Source: Oscillospiraceae bacterium (GTDB taxonomy: Bacteria > Bacillota > Clostridia > Oscillospirales > Ruminococcaceae). From it: 36,979 nucleotides of DNA. Positions 31,845 through 36,979 of this stretch are shown here, piece by piece. The stretch is from the NCBI GenBank assembly GCA_009786985.1, contig WRGW01000101.1:1-36979 (forward strand), in the 5' to 3' direction. Both the position numbers and the translations under genes were made by a program. The stretch's first letter is position 1. Each line of letters begins with the position of its first letter. Under the pieces are notes generated by a model. It saw nothing but the letters and a program-made list of their open reading frames with translations, ran no database searches and was not told where the DNA came from.

Positions 31845-33929
31845 CTAAATCACACCATTATTATAGTCGTTCATAAATTCTCTAAGTTCTCTTTTATTAT
31901 CTTTGTGCAGTTTGCAATATTTCCATATGTTATACAAAGTAGGAGTTTTGAGAGCCTCGGGTAGCTTTGAGAGAACTTCACGAACTGGCGGATATTCGCC
32001 CGATTTAGTTTTTGAAATCAACCTTTCAAGTTCTGCTTTTGCCATTTGAACACCTTTGACAATTTCGTGTGACGAATATTCACCAGTCAGCTTTTCTAAA
32101 TTGTTTGAGTTTTCGACGATTTTCGGAACATCGCTTGCTTCTTCATAATAAACATATCCGCTTTTGATTCGGTTAAGGCTTTCTCTAATCTTTTCGTGTA
32201 GAATGTCAACCTGTTTTGCACTTAGATTTTCATTTTTCCCGTTTTCAAAAAGCAGTGTTTCAACTTCGAGGAGGCGGGATAACTTCTCTAAAAGTTGTTC
32301 GGCATAAGCGGCGGATTTTGCCACAGTCGAAACCAGCCCTCTATCAGCGATATTGTATTCCACACCGAATTTTTTTACACCTCCTCCACCAGATTTTAAA
32401 TCAAGCAAAGTTTTTGAGATATATTTCTCAGCTTCAGGAACCCAGAATAACACGTTTTGAGTAGGGATTTTTGTTTTGATACATTTGTGTAATTGTCCGA
32501 ACATAACTTTAGCCAAAATTCGACCATCAAACTGCATTTCTTTGTCAGCAAACATAATAAACTCTTCAGGAATGAGGAGATTTCCACAACCTGCACGTGC
32601 TGTTCTGAAAAATCTCCTCTCTAATTCAGCTGGATTTTCTGGATATTCATAATTGAAGACGTGAGTGACCTTTCCCATACCATGATAATGCTCACCAATA
32701 GAATCAGTCGCTAACGTAATTCGCCCTACATCTTCGTTTTCGCCACTGAACCTTAATTTCAAGAAACGGCTATCTAAAACTGAATCAGTACGAGTCAAAA
32801 TCGCATTTTTGTCTTTTAATTCTGGATAAACAGCGTTTAAAACTTTTGAAATATATTCAAGCGTTTCACCAGCAGTAAAGTATATAACAGCGTTATTACC
32901 CTCATTAACTAAGACCGTATCGAGCTTTGTGAGAAAAGCATCCAGCTTAGCATCAGCTTTTCGTAATGTCTCAACATCTTTTTGATTATACCGTACGTGC
33001 CAATATAAGTTCTTGAGTTTTTGAGGAGCCTCAAACTCCTCAAAAAGATTACCGCCATACGTATAATAAGGAACCCCGCTTTGAATATCAACAATTCTAT
33101 TTTTATCAGAGAACATATCACTGTCAACCTCATACTCACAGATTAAAACATTAGGGTGAGTAGTGTTCAATTTCCCGACTGTGTAATAACGAGTGACTGG
33201 TGTTTCTTTAGAAAACGCAACTATTTTTTCGTCAATAACAAGCTCACTAATCATGGATTTTTTTGACTCGTCATACAAAAATGCTTTAAGGAACGCCTTC
33301 AAAAGTGGTAATGACGCAATAACACCATAATCGTTAGAAAAAGGACACGGTGCAAATACGAGTAGCTGATGCGCCTTGTTCTTGCAAGCATCATACCCCG
33401 CAAAATCCGCCCCATCGGTTGCGAGTGCAGCATCAATAATCATCAAATCCCATACAATATTAGCATCAGTAACAATCCCACTTGGAGGTGGAGTTTTAAC
33501 ACGCCTCTGACTATCAATACCTCCAGCCTCGCCATACTCACTCGACACGTCAAGCTCTTCCGTAGTCGCAGGGACTGTTGCTTTAACTCTGAGGCTTTCT
33601 TCACTAACAATCATCAAATTAGAAGTAGCCGACGAAAAGAAAGCAACAGTGCTATCCGTACCAGAGATAAACTTAAAGTCAGCCCCGATTCCAGATAAAA
33701 GCGACGAGTACCACTTTTGCATGAGGGACTGTGGGCAAACAATCAAAATATTAGGTTTTTGATTTTCGCTAAGCACCCTATGAATACAAAGCTCCGCTTT
33801 GTCGACTTTTCCGTTACCAAATTCATCGAAAATCAAAGCATAACCATACTTATTTAGCCTATCGCATACAGATAGGTTGTACGGGTTCAAATCTACACCC
33901 TGGCAAGCGAGCCATTTCAAATCACTCAT
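31845..33929 (-). CDS. Degenerate SNF2/RapA-like helicase-fold protein
   Basis: The 694-aa protein keeps the layout of an SNF2/RapA-type superfamily 2 ATPase. The Walker A region is DEFGNGKVDKA (35-45; relatives have DExGxGKTxxA). Motif Ia is ILIVCPQSLMQKWYSSL. The motif II region WDLMIIDAALA (160-170) has DA where DE is expected. A motif III-like segment LLVFAPCPFSND follows, and motif V/VI spans ITLATDSIGEHYHGM and YPENPAELERRFFRTARAG, retaining Arg442 and Arg445 but not the Gln and Gly of QxxGRxxR. Residues 450-694 are helical with no known domain. The start follows AAAAAGGA. It is first in a two-gene unit with the GHKL ATPase. Catalysis is probably altered or lost. Confidence 0.72.
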   Translation of the reverse strand: MSDLKWLACQGVDLNPYNLSVCDRLNKYGYALIFDEFGNGKVDKAELCIHRVLSENQKPNILIVCPQSLMQKWYSSLLSGIGADFKFISGTDSTVAFFSSATSNLMIVSEESLRVKATVPATTEELDVSSEYGEAGGIDSQRRVKTPPPSGIVTDANIVWDLMIIDAALATDGADFAGYDACKNKAHQLLVFAPCPFSNDYGVIASLPLLKAFLKAFLYDESKKSMISELVIDEKIVAFSKETPVTRYYTVGKLNTTHPNVLICEYEVDSDMFSDKNRIVDIQSGVPYYTYGGNLFEEFEAPQKLKNLYWHVRYNQKDVETLRKADAKLDAFLTKLDTVLVNEGNNAVIYFTAGETLEYISKVLNAVYPELKDKNAILTRTDSVLDSRFLKLRFSGENEDVGRITLATDSIGEHYHGMGKVTHVFNYEYPENPAELERRFFRTARAGCGNLLIPEEFIMFADKEMQFDGRILAKVMFGQLHKCIKTKIPTQNVLFWVPEAEKYISKTLLDLKSGGGGVKKFGVEYNIADRGLVSTVAKSAAYAEQLLEKLSRLLEVETLLFENGKNENLSAKQVDILHEKIRESLNRIKSGYVYYEEASDVPKIVENSNNLEKLTGEYSSHEIVKGVQMAKAELERLISKTKSGEYPPVREVLSKLPEALKTPTLYNIWKYCKLHKDNKRELREFMNDYNNGVI

Positions 33930-34028
33930 AGCTTTTTCCTTTTTGTTGAATTTCTTTTCTTGTGATAGTCGTTTAACTTGAAAATCTATAATGGTTTGCG
34001 ATAATTTTTGGCATCAGACAAGGCAATT

Positions 34029-34130
34029 TTTGTACGAATATTCGCTAATATTCAAACAAAAATTAACGTAGTATGGTGTCAAAAAGACCAAAAAACTTAT
34101 GGATTTTTATGTTAATCGACTATATAGTCG
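34029..34130. repeat. ~100-bp intergenic direct repeat, copy 2
   Basis: This is the second copy of the element at 1-102, lying just beyond the gpmI stop and upstream of the SNF2-like gene. Two more T residues precede the shared sequence, completing an inverted repeat (TTTTTGT, GAATATT, AATATTC, ACAAAAA). It ends in a perfect 14-bp palindrome, CGACTATATAGTCG, beside the gpmI stop; copy 1 has a damaged version. Confidence 0.85.
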
Positions 34131-34132
34131 CT

Positions 34133-35707
34133 TTAATTCAAAAGTGAGTCTTCCCAATTAGAATTAGGCTTCAGCCCAAACAGTTCTGCAACAGTAGGTG
34201 CAACATTAGCGAGACCCCACTTTTCTTCGCCACCATCTTTTAGCTTAACCGATTTGTCACAAACGATAAACGGAACAGGGTTTAATGAATGTGCAGTTCT
34301 TGGTGCAAGCTCACCCTTTTTGTTTTTCTCGAACATTTCATCAGCGTTACCATGGTCAGCAGTAACTAAAAGAGTAAAGCCGTTCTCGGCACAGGCTTTT
34401 TCTAATAGTGCTAAAGATTCATCAACCGATTCAACACCGATTACAGTAGCTTCAAGGCTTCCGGTATGCCCTACCATGTCACCATTAGGATAGTTACAGC
34501 GAATAAAGTCATACTCACCAGATTTGATTGCGGCAACCACGTCATCGGTAATTTCTTTTGATTTCATCTTAGGTTTTTGGTCAAAGCTGATGTTATCAGA
34601 CGGGATTTCTTTATACGTTTCAAGCGTTTCAGAAAACTTCTCACTTTTGTTTCCGTTCCAAAAATAAGTCACGTGTCCGAACTTTTGCGTTTCAGAAACA
34701 GCGTATTGGCGAACGTTATTTTTCACCAAAAGTTCAGAAAGCGTTCCAGTAATTTCTGGTGGGTTTACAAGATAAAGTTCTGGTAGCTTTAAGTCCCCGT
34801 CATACTGGAGCATTCCCGCATACACGACATCTAGTTTAGCTCCTCTATCAAATTTGTCAAAGCTATCGAATGTAAACGCCATCGAAAGTTCAATTGCACG
34901 GTCGCCTCTAAAGTTAAATAAAACTACACTATCACCATCGACGATTTTGCCAACTGGTTCCGCACCATCAGCGATTACAAAAGGCGGTAAATCCTGGTCG
35001 ATTATACCCGCTGTTTCGCTACGGAAAGTTTCAATCGCTTCTTTAGCAGAGGCAAAAGCACGACCCTCACCTTTAACATGAGTCTGCCATCCACGTTCAA
35101 TCATAGGCCAATCAGCTTCGTATCTATCCATAGTGATTTTCATACGCCCGCCACCAGACGCAATTTTTGCACTAAAACCACTGTCATTTAATTCAGCGAT
35201 TACAGTTTCGAGTTTTTCGACATAATCAAGTGCAGAAGTTGCAGGGACATCACGCCCATCAAGTAGAATATGCACACGAACTGTCTTAACACCATCAGAC
35301 TTAGCACGACAGAGCATATCAAACAAATGTTCAATATTAGAATGCACATTACCGTCTGAAAGTAATCCAATCAGATGCAAAGTGCTATTTTTATCTTTCG
35401 TATTACCAGTGATTTTTTTCCAAGTATCAGAGCTGTACATCTTACCACTTTTAATCGATTCGTTCACAAGTTTTGCACCCTGTGAATAAATCTGACCACA
35501 CCCTAAAGCATTGTGACCAACCTCAGAGTTACCCATATCATCATCAGAAGGCAGACCTACCGAACTTCCATGTGCTTTTAATCTCACGTGTGGGAATTCT
35601 TTATGAAATCTATCGAGTGTAGGGGTCTTTGCTTGTTCAACAGCGTCACCCACTCCTGTTTTTGAATATCCAATACCGTCCATTACTACTAATAAAACTT
35701 TTTTCAT
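34133..35707 (-). CDS. gpmI: 2,3-bisphosphoglycerate-independent phosphoglycerate mutase
   Basis: GpmI interconverts 3- and 2-phosphoglycerate in glycolysis using two Mn ions. The 524-aa product has VVMDGIGYS at the N-terminus, the catalytic serine Ser61 in DMGNSEVGHNALG, the substrate-binding HILLDGRDVPATSA, FNFRGDRA, NYPNGDMVGHTG, and the metal site VTADHGNADEM. The ATG follows AGAAAGG. It lies 60 nt after tpiA, in a glycolytic operon. Confidence 0.97.
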   Translation of the reverse strand: MKKVLLVVMDGIGYSKTGVGDAVEQAKTPTLDRFHKEFPHVRLKAHGSSVGLPSDDDMGNSEVGHNALGCGQIYSQGAKLVNESIKSGKMYSSDTWKKITGNTKDKNSTLHLIGLLSDGNVHSNIEHLFDMLCRAKSDGVKTVRVHILLDGRDVPATSALDYVEKLETVIAELNDSGFSAKIASGGGRMKITMDRYEADWPMIERGWQTHVKGEGRAFASAKEAIETFRSETAGIIDQDLPPFVIADGAEPVGKIVDGDSVVLFNFRGDRAIELSMAFTFDSFDKFDRGAKLDVVYAGMLQYDGDLKLPELYLVNPPEITGTLSELLVKNNVRQYAVSETQKFGHVTYFWNGNKSEKFSETLETYKEIPSDNISFDQKPKMKSKEITDDVVAAIKSGEYDFIRCNYPNGDMVGHTGSLEATVIGVESVDESLALLEKACAENGFTLLVTADHGNADEMFEKNKKGELAPRTAHSLNPVPFIVCDKSVKLKDGGEEKWGLANVAPTVAELFGLKPNSNWEDSLLN

Positions 35708-35767
35708 TTTCTTTGATTTATACCTTTCTTTTTATGAGTATGTACTCCCCCATTCAGGGGGCTGTTG

Positions 35768-36538
35768 TCACCCACTAACAGCGGCGTTAATAATAGCCTT
35801 GAAATCATCAGCAATAAGCGACGCTCCACCGATTAGTCCACCGTCAACATCTGCTTGAGCGAGTAGTTCGGTAGCATTTTTAGCATTCATGCTTCCTCCA
35901 TACTGGATTGTAACAGCATTAGCGACATCGTTTCCATGTAATTTCGCAATTACAGAGCGTATAAATCCACACGCTTCGCCAGCCTGTTCCGCAGTAGCAG
36001 TCTTTCCAGTTCCGATTGCCCACACTGGTTCATAAGCGATTACAGTTTTCTTAACTTGGTCAGCAGTGAACCCTGCCATGTCCAATTTAATTTGTCTTGC
36101 AAGAACTTCTTCTGTAATACAAGCCTCACGTTCTTCCAAAAGTTCGCCCACACACATCAGTGGGATTAGACCAGCATCGAGTGCCGCTTTAGTTCTAAGA
36201 TTAACTGTTTCATCAGTTTCACCAAAGTATTGACGGCGTTCGCTATGACCGATTACGACGTATTCTACTCCGAGTTCTTTAAGCATATCAGCAGAAATTT
36301 CACCAGTAAACGCACCATTTTTCTCAAAATGAACGTTTTGTGCCCCTACTTTGATTGCAGTGCCTTTAGTAACCGCTAAAGCAGTTTCGAGGTTAGTAAA
36401 CGGAACACAAGTTACTACAATTACATCGTTATTCGCCGAAATATCACTAAGCTGTTTTAAAAGTTCGGTTGATTCTGAGCGAGTTTTGTTCATTTTCCAG
36501 TTGCCCGCAATGACAACTCTGCGTAAATCTTTTTTCAT
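35768..36538 (-). CDS. tpiA: Triosephosphate isomerase
   Basis: TpiA interconverts dihydroxyacetone phosphate and glyceraldehyde 3-phosphate. The 256-aa product has AGNWKMN with the substrate lysine near residue 13, VIGHSERRQYFGE with the catalytic histidine, and AYEPVWAIGTGKTA with the catalytic glutamate and mobile loop. ATG 36538 was chosen over the open frame from 36568 because GGAAGG lies about 9 nt upstream and the protein then starts MKKDLRRVVIAGNWK. Its ATG overlaps the stop of the 62-aa gene (TAATG). Confidence 0.97.
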   Translation of the reverse strand: MKKDLRRVVIAGNWKMNKTRSESTELLKQLSDISANNDVIVVTCVPFTNLETALAVTKGTAIKVGAQNVHFEKNGAFTGEISADMLKELGVEYVVIGHSERRQYFGETDETVNLRTKAALDAGLIPLMCVGELLEEREACITEEVLARQIKLDMAGFTADQVKKTVIAYEPVWAIGTGKTATAEQAGEACGFIRSVIAKLHGNDVANAVTIQYGGSMNAKNATELLAQADVDGGLIGGASLIADDFKAIINAAVSG

Positions 36539-36726
36539 TAATTTGATTCCTTCCTTCGTAATTCCCATTTTTGCAGTTCATCAATTACTGCTTGAACGTC
36601 TTCCTTATCCATTGACGCTTGTGCTTGTGCAATTGCAGCATCTAAATCGCCTCCAAGTGCTTTAATCATATACATTGACGATAAATTTACTTTTTTTGTG
36701 TCGCGAATTTCAGATTTGTTTGCCAT
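36538..36726 (-). CDS. 62-aa protein of unknown function, coupled to tpiA
   Basis: The product begins MANKSEIRDTKKVNLSSMYM and is mostly helical and charged, ending in DELQKWELRRKESN. It has no membrane segment, and I do not recognise the family. The ATG at 36726 has an excellent GGAGGTGA site 5-6 nt upstream, and its stop overlaps the tpiA start, so it is very likely a real gene that leads the tpiA-gpmI operon. An upstream ATG at 36780 is open but lacks a ribosome site. Confidence 0.7.
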   Translation of the reverse strand: MANKSEIRDTKKVNLSSMYMIKALGGDLDAAIAQAQASMDKEDVQAVIDELQKWELRRKESN

Positions 36727-36774
36727 ACAATCACCTCCGATACTTTTCAAATGTTCTACATCAGATGTAAAACA

Positions 36775-36979
36775 AAGCAAAACGAGAGTGCGTCCCTACG
36801 GGGTGGCTCTGCTACCTCGTAGGGATTAGCTTGAAGAACGCTTGCTTCAACGAGTTTCGAGGAAGCCAAGCTTCCTCTTGAACTCTTATTTTGCTTTCGT
36901 CAAGCAACCTGCTCGTGGCATAGCCACGACCTGTTGCTCTTGTTTTGCTTTCGTCAAGCAACCTGCTCGTGGCATAGCC
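36775..36979. repeat. Folded repeat element and tandem array (54-bp period), cut by the window end
   Basis: The first part (36775-36896) has outer arms AAAGCAAAACGAGAGT and ACTCTTATTTTGCTTT enclosing three hairpins: a 14-bp stem CCCTACGGGGTGGC-TCT-GCTACCTCGTAGGG, a TTGAAG/CTTCAA stem, and a perfect 8-bp GAGGAAGC-CAA-GCTTCCTC. It runs into a tandem array of 54-bp units starting at 36889 and 36943, each holding TCGTGGC-ATA-GCCACGA inside a GCAAC/GTTGC stem. The array continues past the window. Confidence 0.9.

Noticed and set aside
31564-31876. Several short open frames around the 55-bp repeat on both strands.
   Set aside because: Their translations repeat because the DNA repeats; they lack ribosome sites and the region is better explained as folded non-coding repeats.
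34029-34130. Pair of attachment sites with copy 1 flanking a 34-kb mobile element.
   Set aside because: The DNA between the copies is mostly core housekeeping genes in usual order, with no integrase, so excision as a unit is not plausible.
36775-36979. CRISPR array at the window end.
   Set aside because: The 54-bp units are contiguous and nearly identical, with no spacer-sized variable segments.

Overview
This window reads as chromosomal DNA of a low-GC, endospore-forming Clostridia (Bacillota). The support is a spoIIIA operon, consensus sigma-A promoters (TTGACA-like, 17 nt, TATAAT-like), many TTG and GTG starts behind strong Shine-Dalgarno sequences, and the clostridial order nusB-xseA-xseB-ispA-DUF212-dxs-tlyA-nadK. 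Nothing in the sequence fixes a genus. All assignments come from reading motifs and context; no database search was run.

Layout. (1) 113-4354, minus: spoIIIAA to spoIIIAG, the sporulation channel operon, with a ~100-bp repeat just after its last gene. (2) 4489-6346, plus: a CmpB-type membrane protein, an HD-domain protein and a class II aldolase. (3) 6538-13831, plus: NusB, exonuclease VII, isoprenoid precursor synthesis (IspA, Dxs), a DivPAP2 protein, TlyA and NAD kinase, interrupted near 12 kb by a small reverse-strand gene. (4) 13865-16720: a broken XRE-type regulator fused to the promoter of an MmeI-like single-chain restriction-modification enzyme, which looks acquired. (5) 16905-17426: a lone fumarase-type beta subunit. 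(6) 17401-23370, minus: uvrC-rsmD-coaD-coiled-coil protein-prfB-yibE/F. (7) 23463-24230, plus: a lipoprotein of the SagB/nitroreductase fold. (8) 24298-28276, minus: DHH phosphoesterase, RNase R, SecG with a long repeat tail, and tRNA-Arg(CCU). (9) 28339-33929, minus: a two-gene unit of a 694-aa degenerate SNF2/RapA-like protein and a 1093-aa GHKL (Hsp90/MORC-type) ATPase. (10) 34133-36726, minus: a 62-aa protein, tpiA and gpmI.

The strongest candidates for something undescribed are the SNF2-like/GHKL pair; a family of GC-rich folded intergenic repeats at four places, two of them tandem arrays with 54/55-bp periods whose outer stems carry swapped, compensating sequences; and a 27-bp minisatellite that adds nine 9-residue repeats to SecG. 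No stretch above 300 bp lacks a gene. The longest gaps (31621-31844 and 36727-36979) are filled mostly by the folded repeats. No CRISPR array, rRNA gene, transposase or integrase was seen.
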